DNA from: CAZLIC01 sp964559535
GTDB lineage: Bacteria > Pseudomonadota > Alphaproteobacteria > Rhodobacterales > Rhodobacteraceae
Assembly: GCA_964559535.1 (NCBI GenBank)
Contig: CAZLIC010000006.1
Coordinates: forward strand, 34,721-98,720
Length of the DNA: 64,000 nt
Reading direction: 5' to 3'
Part shown: piece after piece, positions 1-9,393 of the stretch
Layout: each line of letters starts with the position of its first letter
Position numbering within the stretch: the first letter of the stretch is position 1
Made by a program: the position numbers and the translations under genes
Notes under the pieces: generated by a model
Told to the model about the DNA's origin: nothing
Seen by the model: only the letters and a program-made list of their open reading frames with translations
Databases searched by the model: none

Positions 1-41
1 ACAAGAAGGACATCTTCGCCGACGACGGGGCGAAGCGCTGA
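1..41 (+). CDS. 3' end of an unidentified gene
   Basis: The first 41 bases read as the last twelve codons of a plus-strand gene (ending KKDIFADDGAKR, then TGA). A strong hairpin follows ten bases later, which fits the end of a transcription unit. The charged C-terminus alone does not identify the protein, and the rest lies outside the window. Confidence 0.45.
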   Translation, partial: KKDIFADDGAKR

Positions 42-50
42 CCTGACTTC

Positions 51-78
51 GGCCGCGGCGGGGCAACCTGCCGCGGCC
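51..78 (+). terminator. Hairpin terminator after the partial gene
   Basis: A nine-base perfect stem (GGCCGCGGC pairing with GCCGCGGCC, loop of ten) lies just after the stop codon at 41 and is followed by a pyrimidine-rich TCTCCTT run. This fits an intrinsic terminator of a GC-rich genome, where the T-tract is often weak. Confidence 0.5.
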
Positions 79-199
79 TCTCCTTCCCGCCGGGGGCAGC
101 ATGCCTGCCCCCCGCCGGACGGAGAGACCGGATGCGCCCCCTGACCCCTGGCCAGACCCACGCGCCCCATGTCCCCGCCCCCGCGCGGGGTGCCGCTGT

Positions 200-475
200 T
201 CAGCGCGCGCGGCGGTCCCACAGGGCAAAGGCGCCCAGGATCGGCAGCAGCCAGATCACGTTGGCCACCAGGCCTACCCCAACGGCGGGCAGCAGCGGCT
301 GGCCCTGCAGCGTGGTGATGGGCAGGATGACGGCCACGAACAGCACGCCCAGCGCCAGAGGAAGCAGGCGGCCGGTGACGGCGGCGGTGTTGCGCTGCGT
401 CAGCACCAGCCCCACCAGCAGCACGATGCGGAACGGGTCGGTCAGCATTGCAGTCAGCATCTCGGTGAAAGGCAT
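200..475 (-). CDS. Small hydrophobic membrane protein
   Basis: A 91-residue protein with about three hydrophobic stretches (roughly residues 14-26, 38-56 and 62-86) and a short basic C-terminus (WDRRAR). It is probably an inner-membrane protein with the positive tail in the cytoplasm. I recognise no family motif. It is transcribed divergently from the receiver-domain gene that starts 57 bases away, so the two may share a regulatory region. The ATG at 475 was chosen because reading further upstream on this strand only gives an antisense translation of the response regulator. Confidence 0.6.
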   Translation of the reverse strand: MPFTEMLTAMLTDPFRIVLLVGLVLTQRNTAAVTGRLLPLALGVLFVAVILPITTLQGQPLLPAVGVGLVANVIWLLPILGAFALWDRRAR

Positions 476-532
476 GGCGTTCCCCTTTTCCCCGCTTGTC
501 GGGGAAGGCCGCCCCGCGCGCAAGGGGGCCGC

Positions 533-913
533 ATGACCGCCCCGTCGCGCGTTCTGGTGGTCGAGGACGATGACCATATTGCCACCGCGCTGGCCTATCT
601 TCTGACGCGCGACGGCTGCGTGCATGACCGCATGGCATCGGGCGCGGGGGTGGTGGCGCGCATCCGGGCCGAGCAGCCCGACCTGGTGCTGCTGGACGTG
701 ATGCTGCCCGAGGTCTCGGGGTTTGACATCTGCGCCGAGGTGCGGGCCGACCCAGACCTGGCGGCGGTGAAGATTCTGCTGATGACCGCACGCGGTGCGG
801 CCACCGAACGGCGGCGGGGCGAGGCGATGGGGGCCGACGGGTTCATCTCGAAGCCTTTCGAGATCAAGTCGCTGCGCGAAGAGATCCGGCGGGTGTGCGG
901 GGCGGTGGCCTGA
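533..913 (+). CDS. Receiver-only response regulator (CheY-like)
   Basis: A 126-residue stand-alone receiver domain. Visible landmarks are the acidic patch EDDD at 11-14, the phospho-acceptor Asp55 in LLDVMLP, Thr85 in LLMTA and Lys107 in FISKPF. No output domain follows, so it should act by protein-protein contact or in a phosphorelay. No histidine kinase is adjacent in the window. The start at 533 lies after a G-rich GGGGGCC stretch; an in-frame reading extends back to 101 but is non-coding in appearance. Confidence 0.88.
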   Translation: MTAPSRVLVVEDDDHIATALAYLLTRDGCVHDRMASGAGVVARIRAEQPDLVLLDVMLPEVSGFDICAEVRADPDLAAVKILLMTARGAATERRRGEAMGADGFISKPFEIKSLREEIRRVCGAVA

Positions 914-997
914 ACCGCCATGGCATTCGCGCGTGTTGCGATGCGCGATTGCACGAGGTAGCATGACGCCACGTCAACCCTTCGTCCGGAGGTCATG

Positions 998-2857
998 ATG
1001 GCGACTTTCACGGGATCCCTTTTCAACGAGACAATCACGCCCACGTTCGTGTCGGCCTCGGTGGTGTCATTTCCGTCCTCGCTGTTCACTACCGTCAATG
1101 ACGACCTGATCCGGGCCGAAGGCGGCAATGACCTGATCGACGGCGGCGGCGGTGCCGATACCGTATACGGCGGCGACGGAGAGGACACGTTAAACGGGAA
1201 CACGGGGTCCGAGTTCCTGGACGGTGGCGAGGGGAATGACCAGATCACCGCAGATGACGGGAACGACCTGTGCTACGGCGCAGGCGGATCGGACAGCATC
1301 TACGGGGGAATTGGCGACAATACGCTCTATGGCGGCGATGGTCTCGACCGCCTCTATGCCGGTTTGGGCAGCAACACGTTCTACGGCGGAGAGGACAACG
1401 ACACCCTGTATGGCGGACTTGGCCTGAACACGCTGCACGGCGACGGCGGGAATGACGTCATCTACGGCGGCGAAAGCGCCAACGAACTGCGCGGCGGTTC
1501 CGGCAATGACAACATCCTTGCCAACAACAGCACCGACCTTCTGTTCGGTGACGCCGGTGACGATACGATCCTGGCCGAAGCGGGCAACGACACCATCGAC
1601 GCGGGCACGGGCGCGGATTCGGTCGCCTGCGGGTCCGGCAACGACAATGTCGGCGCTGGCGACGGGAATGACAGCGTTCGCGCCGGCGGGGGCAACGATA
1701 CGATCTTCGGCGGCAAGGACAGCGACACCATCACGGGCGAAAGCGGCGACGACGAGCTGCACGGCGACGACGGCGACGACGTGATCGAGGCCATTCATGG
1801 AAGCGATTCGGTCTTTGGCGGTACCGGAAACGACCGCATCTATGCAAACGAAGCGGTGGCCCAGATCGACGGTGGCGAGGGGCGCGATCTGCTCGACTGG
1901 TCGAGACTGAGCGGACTGGACCTGGAGCTTGACCTGCAGACCGGCGTGACAAACCATCCGATTGGCATGGTCCTGGGTTTCGAAGACTTCGTTTCCAGCT
2001 TCGGCAATGACCTGCTTCTCGGCACCGAACAGGCCAACCGGATCGAGGGGCTTGGCGGGAACGACACGATCGAGGGGCGGGGCGGAAATGACCGTCTGTT
2101 CGGCAACGACGGGAACGACCGCCTGACCGGCGCGGGCGATGCCGAAACGATCAATGGCGGCAACGGCAGCGACCTGATCATCGGCGGTGGCGGTGCCGAC
2201 CGCATGGACGGCGGACGCGGTGACGATTACATCTTTTCCTCCTTCGGGCCCGACCGGGCCGACGGAGGCAGCGGTATCGACACGCTGGACGTATCGGCCT
2301 TCGCCATCGACTATGCCATCGACATGGCAACAGGGCTGACGAACTATGCGGGCGAGCTCTTCACCCGTTTTGAGGTGCTTTACGGGGGCAACGGGAACGA
2401 TTCGCATTCCGGCAACGATACAAGGAACGTGATCCTTGGGGGGGGCGGCAACGACACCCTGTCGGGACGGTCCGGGTTCGATACGCTGGCGGGCAATGCC
2501 GGCGCCGATGTGCTGATCGGCGGAGAGGGAAAGGACGTGTTCCTGTTCCTGTCCACATCCGATTCGACCCTGTTCGCGCCGGACGTTATCCGCGGCGGGG
2601 CGGCCTTCGAGGAACCCGGCATCGGAAATGGTGACAGGATCGACCTGTCGGCGATCGACGCCGACGTGGTGTCAGGCGGCAAGCAGCACTTCTTCTTCGG
2701 CACGGGAATCGGCACCATCCAGATCGCCGATGTGGGGCCTGATACCGTGATCTTCGGCGATACCGACGGGGCGGGGGATTTCGATTTCGTCCTGGTGATC
2801 GAGGACGGCAGCGTGACGGCGTCAAGCTACTCTGCCAAGGATTTCATCTTCTTCTGA
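998..2857 (+). CDS. RTX calcium-binding exoprotein (hemolysin-type repeats)
   Basis: A 619-residue acidic protein made almost entirely of glycine-rich nonapeptide repeats of the GGxGxDxhx type (for example GGDGEDTL, GGSGNDNI, GGGGADRM). These form Ca2+-binding parallel beta-rolls after secretion. There is no N-terminal signal peptide, and the C-terminus is the hydrophobic tail expected for a type I secretion signal (ending KDFIFF). No catalytic domain was recognised, so an adhesin or surface-layer role is possible. ATG codons occur at 995 and 998; the GGAGG at 988-992 is better spaced for 998. No type I exporter genes are in the window. Confidence 0.85.
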   Translation: MATFTGSLFNETITPTFVSASVVSFPSSLFTTVNDDLIRAEGGNDLIDGGGGADTVYGGDGEDTLNGNTGSEFLDGGEGNDQITADDGNDLCYGAGGSDSIYGGIGDNTLYGGDGLDRLYAGLGSNTFYGGEDNDTLYGGLGLNTLHGDGGNDVIYGGESANELRGGSGNDNILANNSTDLLFGDAGDDTILAEAGNDTIDAGTGADSVACGSGNDNVGAGDGNDSVRAGGGNDTIFGGKDSDTITGESGDDELHGDDGDDVIEAIHGSDSVFGGTGNDRIYANEAVAQIDGGEGRDLLDWSRLSGLDLELDLQTGVTNHPIGMVLGFEDFVSSFGNDLLLGTEQANRIEGLGGNDTIEGRGGNDRLFGNDGNDRLTGAGDAETINGGNGSDLIIGGGGADRMDGGRGDDYIFSSFGPDRADGGSGIDTLDVSAFAIDYAIDMATGLTNYAGELFTRFEVLYGGNGNDSHSGNDTRNVILGGGGNDTLSGRSGFDTLAGNAGADVLIGGEGKDVFLFLSTSDSTLFAPDVIRGGAAFEEPGIGNGDRIDLSAIDADVVSGGKQHFFFGTGIGTIQIADVGPDTVIFGDTDGAGDFDFVLVIEDGSVTASSYSAKDFIFF

Positions 2858-2873
2858 CGCCAGGCGCAGCCGG

Positions 2874-3593
2874 TCAGGCGCGCGCCGCGTATCCCAGCAC
2901 CTCGGCCAGCAGCGCGGTCACTTCGGGGTCGTCGATTCCCAGCGCCGCGAACTGCGCCGCCACGTTTTCCAGGTATTCACGCGAGGTGCCGAACAGGCCC
3001 TGCCCGGTGGCCAGATAGCGCACCTGCTGGTCCCGGGTCAGGTCCATCGCGATTCCCTTGCCCGCGGGATTGGCGACGAAGGCCAGCGCCTCGACCGTGC
3101 CATCGTCGGTGGCAACGGGCAGGAACTGCGGCACATAGGTGTCGGAGATTCCTTCGCGCCGCCACACGACTTCCGACTCGGTGTCGGCTTCCTTTGCCGC
3201 GATGCGGAACACCAACCCGGTGCAGCCCGCCCCCGGCACAAGCGCCGCCTGCAGGCCCGGAGCATCGGGCTGGCCGCGCGCACCGAAGGTATCCAGCAGG
3301 CAGAAGCGGCGTTCATGCGCGGGTGCGCGGCCCACCCGCATTTCGGCAAAGTGAAAGGCCGGATCCCACATAAGGCTGCCGTAGGCAAAGATCCACAGGT
3401 CGGCCCGCAGGCGCGGACCCAGCAGCGCCCGGCGCCGCGCCTCGCGTTCGTCGTCCGTGAACCTCCAGTCAGGCGGATGGCCCAGCCCGGCCATCATCGG
3501 GTCCATGTCGGAAGGGCGGAAATGACGGAACATCGAAGCGTCGGCCGCCTTGATGCGACCGCGCAGTGCCGGGTGGTGGAGGTACGGGTCCAT
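2874..3593 (-). CDS. ChaC-like gamma-glutamylcyclotransferase
   Basis: A 239-residue protein with the family signature FAYGSLMWDP near residue 69, the substrate-binding loop of ChaC-type gamma-glutamylcyclotransferases. Known family members cleave glutathione to 5-oxoproline and Cys-Gly in the cytoplasm. The C-terminal part (TRDQQVRYLATGQGLFGTS) also fits ChaC. The extra ~65 N-terminal residues are charged and of unknown role. It is convergent with the upstream RTX gene, leaving only 16 bases between their ends. Confidence 0.82.
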   Translation of the reverse strand: MDPYLHHPALRGRIKAADASMFRHFRPSDMDPMMAGLGHPPDWRFTDDEREARRRALLGPRLRADLWIFAYGSLMWDPAFHFAEMRVGRAPAHERRFCLLDTFGARGQPDAPGLQAALVPGAGCTGLVFRIAAKEADTESEVVWRREGISDTYVPQFLPVATDDGTVEALAFVANPAGKGIAMDLTRDQQVRYLATGQGLFGTSREYLENVAAQFAALGIDDPEVTALLAEVLGYAARA

Positions 3594-3652
3594 GTGGCAC
3601 AGCTAAGACTGCCGCAGGGGGTGTCAAAGGCGTCGGGGCACACGCAGGGCGG

Positions 3653-5191
3653 CTACAGCCCGATCTGCGCCGCGTGGCGGTCGAACAGGGTGCCCAGGTC
3701 ACCCGACATGCGCGCCAGCACCTGACGCATGGCTTCGGCACCCGGATAGGGGGCAACGGCCAGCAGGTTTGCCACAACGCGGCGGGCCTCATCCGGGTGG
3801 CCGCAGGCCGCCAGAATCAGCGCGGCGGGAATATGGGACGAGGCGAACACATACGACTGGCGGACCGAATTGCGCACCCATTGCACCGCCTGCTGAGTTT
3901 CGCCCAGCCGGAAATGGGCAAGGCCGCGGCTGAACTGCACGGCTGGCATGACCTGGTCGAAGGGGCTGAGTGACTGGAACAGCGCAAGCTGCGCGATGCC
4001 GCGACGGGCGTCGCCGTGCATGGCTTCGATCACGCCCAGGTCGCAATGCCCGTAGGCAAAGCTGGGCGACAGCGCGATCGACCGCTCTGCCGCCTGCCGC
4101 GCCCCGTCGATATCGCCTTCCAGCCACAAGACGCGGCTGAGCGAGAATTGCGAGAAGGGATCCTCTGGGTCCAGTTCGACCGCCTTCAGGGCGGTACGCC
4201 GGGCATCCTGCATGTCGGCGGCAAGATCGCGCGTCAGCCCCGACAGCACCCGCACATAGTGCACCGCCGATTGCCCCGACCAGGCGCGGGCAAAGCCCGG
4301 TGACAGCGCCGTGGCGGCGCGAAAGCGGTCCAGTGCAAGGTCCAGCGATGCGGGGTCGGTGCGCAACAGGCAGGGCATCGCGGCGTGGAAGCATTCCCAC
4401 GCGTCCAGGCTTTCGGCGGGCAGGGCCAGCGCGCGGCGCGATTCCGCGGCCCAGACCTGGCGGTGCAGCGACTGCGTCACCTGCGCCGTGACCCCACCCA
4501 CCAGTTCCAGAAAACCGGCGCGGTCCTGCGCATAGTCGCCGGTCCACACCAGGCTGCCGCCGCGCGCCTCGGTGATCTGGACACGCAGGTGCACGCGGCT
4601 GCCGGCAAAGTCGGCGGTGCCGGTGACGACGTACAGCACGCCCAGCGCCATGCCGATGGCCCGCGGATCGCCTGCCGCCTGCTGTGCGGCAAAGGCGCTG
4701 CCCGGCGAAATGACGTGCAGCCCGCGCAGCGTGGACAGGCGGTTGATGATGTCCTGCACAAGGCCCAGCGTCAGCGTGGCAGCGGCGGTGTCATCAGACG
4801 TTGCCACGGCAAAGGGCAGCACGGCGATGCCGTCGGGGCGCAGGGCTGGCGGGGTCGTTTCCGTGGCTGGCGCTGCCGCGGCCTCGAACATGTAGCCGCG
4901 CCGCGGCAACGTGCGCACCTGGCGGGCGGCTTGCGGGCCAAGGGCCTGCCGCACCTCGTGGATGCAGCGCGTGAGGGAATCCTCGGTAACCGTGACATCG
5001 GCCCAAACGGCCGCCATCAAGGCGTCCTTCGACACGACACGGCCCGCATGGCGCACCAGATGCGACAGCACGGCCAGCGACTTGGGGCGCAGGGCAACAT
5101 CCGCGTCGCCGCAAAGCAGCCGCCCCCTGGCAAGATCCGGCGTGAAATCGCCAAACCTGTGCGTCTGCATGTCTGCCTTGTCCAACCGCAA
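3653..5191 (-). CDS. Winged-helix regulator with TolB-like and TPR domains
   Basis: A 512-residue protein. Residues ~9-100 are an OmpR/CadC-type winged-helix DNA-binding domain (ALRPKSLAVLSHLVRHAG, recognition region EDSLTRCIHEVRQALG, wing RTLPRRGYMF). Residues ~118-225 look like the TolB-like sensor region found in adenylate-cyclase/CadC-type proteins. The C-terminal half contains TPR-like helical repeats (AVELDPEDPFSQFSLSRVLW, and the following ERSIALSPSFAYGHCDLGVI). No transmembrane segment is evident between the domains, unlike CadC, so it is probably cytoplasmic. The target genes cannot be told from the sequence. Confidence 0.8.
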   Translation of the reverse strand: MRLDKADMQTHRFGDFTPDLARGRLLCGDADVALRPKSLAVLSHLVRHAGRVVSKDALMAAVWADVTVTEDSLTRCIHEVRQALGPQAARQVRTLPRRGYMFEAAAAPATETTPPALRPDGIAVLPFAVATSDDTAAATLTLGLVQDIINRLSTLRGLHVISPGSAFAAQQAAGDPRAIGMALGVLYVVTGTADFAGSRVHLRVQITEARGGSLVWTGDYAQDRAGFLELVGGVTAQVTQSLHRQVWAAESRRALALPAESLDAWECFHAAMPCLLRTDPASLDLALDRFRAATALSPGFARAWSGQSAVHYVRVLSGLTRDLAADMQDARRTALKAVELDPEDPFSQFSLSRVLWLEGDIDGARQAAERSIALSPSFAYGHCDLGVIEAMHGDARRGIAQLALFQSLSPFDQVMPAVQFSRGLAHFRLGETQQAVQWVRNSVRQSYVFASSHIPAALILAACGHPDEARRVVANLLAVAPYPGAEAMRQVLARMSGDLGTLFDRHAAQIGL

Positions 5192-5400
5192 ACGCTCCGC
5201 TCTGGCCTGCCCGTGGGTGGGCGGAAGGTAGCACCGGCGCGCGGCTGAACAAGCACGCGTAAGGACCGGGCGGAACCGGCGCCGTGCGGCGCGAAAGTTT
5301 CAGAACTCTTTCAGCGCGGGTTCATGACCAGCCATGCCGGACGCGGCACACTTCTCAAGGGATTGGCCATATTGCCGGTCCGGACGTCAAGGTATTGAAC

Positions 5401-6207
5401 ATGCAGCATTTCATGATGAAGCGGTGGCGCGTGCCTGTGCCGGTTTCCGTCGTCAGCCCCGGCCAGGTCACTGACAAGGCGCCTGGCCGGGGCAGGCTGC
5501 TGCGGGTGGTCAGGAATCGGGCAGCCGGGTCTGCCGTTGGGCTGGCGCTGCTGGTGGGTGCCGCGCAGGCCTGCGCGGATGTGGCGCTGATTCTGGCGAT
5601 CGACGCGTCGGGCAGCGTGGATGCCGCCGAATTCGGGCTGCAGCAGCAGGGCTATGCGCGGGCGTTCCGGTCGGGCCGGGTGCAGGCGGCGCTGGCGGCG
5701 GCAGGGGTGGTGGATGTGGGCATCGTGCTGTGGGGCGACACCGCACAAGAGCCGCAGGTGGTGCCCATGGCGCGCCTGCAGGGCGCACAGGATGCCATGG
5801 CGCTGGCCGACCGGATTGCGCGGCTGCCGCGCCGGGTTACCGGCAACACCGGCATCGGCCGCGGGGTCTGGGCGGCGCTGGACCTGCTGCTGGCGCCGGG
5901 CACCTGCGCGCACCGGCGCATCGTGAACGTGTCGGGCGACGGGATCGAGACGCGCACGCCGCGCAGCCTGAGCTATGTGCCGCTGTCTCTGGCGCGGGAA
6001 CGGGCTGCCGAAGCGCGCGTGACCATCAACGCGCTGGCCATCCGCACCGGCCCCGACGATCTGGGGGCTTGGTACGAAAGCCGCCTGATCACCGGCCCCG
6101 GTGCCTTTGTCATGCAGGTGGACGGGTTCGGCGCCTTTGCCGCGGCCATTGAAGCCAAGCTGGTGCGCGAGATCGAACCCGCGGCAGTGTCGTGGCTGTT
6201 GCCCTGA
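5401..6207 (+). CDS. DUF1194 (VWA-like) secreted protein
   Basis: A 268-residue protein with a basic N-terminus and a hydrophobic stretch ending LLVGAAQACA (about residues 46-60), read as a signal peptide or anchor. The mature part opens with a von Willebrand A-like MIDAS motif, DASGSVD, after a beta strand (VALILAI). This is typical of DUF1194 proteins in alphaproteobacteria, whose function is not established. The ATG at 5401 was chosen because upstream codons do not resemble a leader. It precedes a secreted phosphoesterase in the same direction. Confidence 0.78.
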   Translation: MQHFMMKRWRVPVPVSVVSPGQVTDKAPGRGRLLRVVRNRAAGSAVGLALLVGAAQACADVALILAIDASGSVDAAEFGLQQQGYARAFRSGRVQAALAAAGVVDVGIVLWGDTAQEPQVVPMARLQGAQDAMALADRIARLPRRVTGNTGIGRGVWAALDLLLAPGTCAHRRIVNVSGDGIETRTPRSLSYVPLSLARERAAEARVTINALAIRTGPDDLGAWYESRLITGPGAFVMQVDGFGAFAAAIEAKLVREIEPAAVSWLLP

Positions 6208-6369
6208 GCGGCGGTGTTGGGGCCAGAACCGGCGATTTGGCCAGACTGCCCCCAGACAGCCTTCTGACCCCCAATGCATGACCGGCTTTGCGCCCGGCTT
6301 CCGGCATTGGTGTTGGCAAACCGTCAAACCTGGCTGCTAGACTGCCACCATCCCGGATGGAGACCTCCC

Positions 6370-7866
6370 ATGCGCCGCACCCTGCTTGCCCTTGCGTTCG
6401 TCCCCCTCCCCGCCCATGCCGATGATGCCGTGGACCTGCGGGTGATGTCTTTCAACATCTGGTACGGCGGCGTGCAGGTCAGCCAGGCCGCGGTGGTTGA
6501 TGTGATCCGCGCCGCCGATGCCGACATCGTGGGGCTGCAGGAACCCGACGGGCAGACGGCTGCCATCGCCGCCGCCGCGGGCTATCCCTATGTCGATCTG
6601 CGCCGCCACATCATCAGCCGCGTGCCGCTGTTCGACCCCAGGCTGGGCGAGCGGACGGAGGAAGGCCAGGCGCCCTATCCGCTGGCGGGGCTGGATGCCG
6701 ATGCGCCGCATGTCTGGGCGATGGTGGCGCCAGGGCGGGTGGTGGCCCTGGGCAACCTGCACCTGTCGTCCGATCCCTATGGACCTGACCTGCTGCGCGA
6801 CGGGGTGCCTGTGGCCGAGGTGCTGCAGGGCGAGCAGGACACGCGGATGGCCGAGATTGTGCCCTATATCGCCGGTATGGCACCGGTGGTGGGCCGCGGT
6901 GTGCCGGTGATCGTGACGGGCGACTTCAACACACCCTCGCATCAGGACTGGACGGCGGCGGCAGTGGGGTCGCGTCCGGCGCAGACAGTGGCGGTGGACT
7001 GGCCGGTGACGCAGGCGATGGCTGCCGCAGGGTTCGTGGACGCCTTCCGGGCGGTGCACCCCGACCCGGGCGCGCGCCCCGGGCTGACCTATTCGCCGGG
7101 TTTTCCCTGGCCGGTGCAGCGTCCGGGCGAAAGCCATGACCGCATCGACTATGTCTTTGCCGCCAATGCCACAGTGACGGGTGCGCAGGTCTGGGGCGAG
7201 CCGGGGAATGCGGACGTTGACCGCGGCTTTGACCACTGGCCCTCGGACCATCGGGCGGTGGTGGCCGACCTGACCGTGGTGCCGGTGCCCGCGCCCGCCC
7301 TGCTGGCCATCGAGCCTCGGCTGGTGCCCGAAGGCGGCACCTTTGTCGCCCGCGGATTTCTGCCGGGAGATGCGGTATGGGGGGTGAAGGTGGTGCCGCG
7401 CGGCGGCGAGCTGCCGCTGGCCGTTGCGGCCGTCGAGGGGCTGACGCCCACCTGGAACCGCGCCTTCCGGTTTTCCACGCTGGGGCTGACGCCCGGGCCC
7501 TGGGATGCCGTGCTGGTGGATGAGGCCGGGGCCGAACAGGCGCGCACGCGGTTTTCCGTGGTGGGCGGGGGCCGGGCCACGCTGGCCGTCGCCAATCCGG
7601 TGGTGAAACCGGGCGAGGGGCTGACCGTTTCCTGGACCGGCGCCCCGGGGCTGAAATACGACTGGATCGGCGTTTACGCCGAAGGGGATGCCGGTTTGTA
7701 CAACTACCTGGCCTTCGCCTATACCGGCGCCGTGCTGGACGGCACCATGACGCTGACGCCGGATCTGTATTATCAGGTGCTGGAACCGGGCGATTATGTG
7801 CTGCGGCTGATGGCCGACGATCACTATGTGGCTTTGGCCGAAGTGGGGTTCCGGGTGGCGGAGTAG
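6370..7866 (+). CDS. Secreted endonuclease/exonuclease/phosphatase-family protein
   Basis: A 498-residue protein with a short signal peptide (MRRTLLALAFVPLPAHA) and an EEP catalytic domain at ~21-315. The hallmark motifs are visible: MSFNIWYGG, the metal-binding Glu in GLQEPDG, TGDFNTPS and the C-terminal SDHRAVVADL. Family members hydrolyse phosphodiester or phosphomonoester bonds (nucleases, sphingomyelinases, inositol phosphatases); the exact substrate is not evident. The last ~180 residues look like beta-sandwich domains. GGAG at 6359-6362 supports the start at 6370. Confidence 0.82.
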   Translation: MRRTLLALAFVPLPAHADDAVDLRVMSFNIWYGGVQVSQAAVVDVIRAADADIVGLQEPDGQTAAIAAAAGYPYVDLRRHIISRVPLFDPRLGERTEEGQAPYPLAGLDADAPHVWAMVAPGRVVALGNLHLSSDPYGPDLLRDGVPVAEVLQGEQDTRMAEIVPYIAGMAPVVGRGVPVIVTGDFNTPSHQDWTAAAVGSRPAQTVAVDWPVTQAMAAAGFVDAFRAVHPDPGARPGLTYSPGFPWPVQRPGESHDRIDYVFAANATVTGAQVWGEPGNADVDRGFDHWPSDHRAVVADLTVVPVPAPALLAIEPRLVPEGGTFVARGFLPGDAVWGVKVVPRGGELPLAVAAVEGLTPTWNRAFRFSTLGLTPGPWDAVLVDEAGAEQARTRFSVVGGGRATLAVANPVVKPGEGLTVSWTGAPGLKYDWIGVYAEGDAGLYNYLAFAYTGAVLDGTMTLTPDLYYQVLEPGDYVLRLMADDHYVALAEVGFRVAE

Positions 7867-7962
7867 CCATCTGATCGACGGCTTCTGCATTGCGCGTGCG
7901 CTGTCACGAAAACGTCGGATGGTCTGTGATTGAGTTAGGCGGTTTTCAGGGGAGTGGCGCAG

Positions 7963-9345
7963 ATGGCAATACTGAACGGAACGTCGGGCGACGATCACAT
8001 CGAGGGCACCAGCAGCGATGACACCATTCGTGGTTTTGAAGGGAATGACACCCTGGATGGCCAGAACGGAGAGGACAATCTGTATGGCGGCGCCGGAAAC
8101 GACCTGCTGATCGGCGACGACGACGAGGATGATTTCACCGGCGACGAGGGCAGCGACATTTTCTATGGCGTTTCGGGCGACCTGGAGTCGGATACGCCCG
8201 ATTTTGCGCGATATGATCGCGAGGTTGGCGGCACACAAGGTGCTGTCGTTAACCTTGCGACGGGCATTGCGACGGACTCGTTCGGGTTCTCGGATTTCCT
8301 GTATGACATCGAAGCGGTCTGGGGCACGCGATTTGCCGATTCCCTGACGGGCGGGAACGTTTTCAACGATGGGTTCGAGGCCTTTCAGGGTCTGGAAGGC
8401 AACGACACCATCAACGGCGGGTCTGGCTACGACCGGGCCGACTACTACAGCGACTTTGATTTTGGCGGCGGGCTGGGCATTCTCGCCGATCTGGTTGCCG
8501 GAACGGTGATCGACGGCTTCGGTGACACCGACAGCGTTTCCGGAATCGAAGAAGTTCGCGGAACATCGTTCGCCGATTCGGTGCTGGGCAACAACGGCGA
8601 CAATATCCTGATCGGCCTTGCCGGGAACGACACGTTCAACGGCGGTCGCGGGTCGGACTGGGTGTATTATTTCCGCGACGATGACCGCGAGGATGCCTCA
8701 GGCAACCTCGGCCTGTCGGGTGTGACGGTGAATCTGGCCACCGGCGTTGCGACGGATGGTTATGGCGATGCGGACCGCCTGATCGGTGTCGAGAACGTAG
8801 ACGCCACTGTGTTCAATGACAACGTGACGGGCAGCAAGTCCAACAACATCTTGTACCTAGGCAACGGCGCCGATACCGCCGATGGCGGCAAGGGCAATGA
8901 CACGATCGGCAGCGGCAATGGCCACGATGTGCTGTCGGGCGGGGCGGGCAATGACGTGCTGTACGGGTTCCGCGGGCGGGATACGGTCAGCGGTGGCGGA
9001 GGTGCCGATGAGTTCTACTTCAGTTCGGTCACCAACTCGGGCGACCGGATCACCGACTTCGCCAGCGCCGACGACCAACTGACCTTCGACGGCCGCGAAA
9101 GCATTTTCCTGAAGCCTGTCGGCCACACCCTGGCCCTTGGCGTCGATTTCTTCCTGTCCACCACCAGCGGCGGCGCCACCTCCGGCACCGCCGCGTTCAT
9201 CTATGAAACCGACGCCGGGCGGCTGTGGTTCGACTATGACGGAAACGGCGCCGTGTCGCCCATCCTGATGGCCACGCTCTCTGGCGCGCCCACCATCACG
9301 GCGGCAGATTTCGCGTTCGTCGATGGTTCGCTCTATTTCGACTGA
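7963..9345 (+). CDS. RTX calcium-binding exoprotein, second copy
   Basis: A 460-residue acidic protein with nonapeptide repeats at the N-terminus (GTSGDDHIEGTSSDDTIRG, GGAGNDLL) and again near residues 300-345 (GGKGNDTI, GGAGNDVL, GGGGADEFYF). The middle contains longer repeated units of the kind VNLATGVATDGYGDADRLIG VEN, a pattern common in type I-secreted RTX proteins. The C-terminal ADFAFVDGSLYFD fits a type I secretion tail. A GTG at 7954 and ATG at 7963 are both in frame; AGGGGAG at 7948-7954 favours 7963. It is only distantly similar to the RTX protein at 998. Confidence 0.83.
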   Translation: MAILNGTSGDDHIEGTSSDDTIRGFEGNDTLDGQNGEDNLYGGAGNDLLIGDDDEDDFTGDEGSDIFYGVSGDLESDTPDFARYDREVGGTQGAVVNLATGIATDSFGFSDFLYDIEAVWGTRFADSLTGGNVFNDGFEAFQGLEGNDTINGGSGYDRADYYSDFDFGGGLGILADLVAGTVIDGFGDTDSVSGIEEVRGTSFADSVLGNNGDNILIGLAGNDTFNGGRGSDWVYYFRDDDREDASGNLGLSGVTVNLATGVATDGYGDADRLIGVENVDATVFNDNVTGSKSNNILYLGNGADTADGGKGNDTIGSGNGHDVLSGGAGNDVLYGFRGRDTVSGGGGADEFYFSSVTNSGDRITDFASADDQLTFDGRESIFLKPVGHTLALGVDFFLSTTSGGATSGTAAFIYETDAGRLWFDYDGNGAVSPILMATLSGAPTITAADFAFVDGSLYFD

Positions 9346-9367
9346 TCGCGCCCAGAAGTGAAAGACC

Positions 9368-9393
9368 GCCGGGCCCTCAGGTGGCGGCCCGGC
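9368..9393. terminator. Bidirectional hairpin between RTX gene and moeB
   Basis: GCCGGGCC (9368-9375) pairs with GGCCCGGC (9386-9393), with a ten-base loop. The plus-strand side is followed by TTTCCCC. The hairpin overlaps the last codons of the convergent moeB-like gene and could end transcription from both sides. Confidence 0.5.

Noticed and set aside
1190..2407. Long minus-strand reading frames opposite the RTX gene
   Set aside because: Repetitive glycine-codon DNA gives open frames on the other strand by chance; no start site or family motif.
6337..8238. 633-codon minus-strand frame covering the phosphoesterase gene
   Set aside because: It is antisense to a well-supported gene with signal peptide and catalytic motifs, and its translation is rich in Arg, His and Gln without domains.
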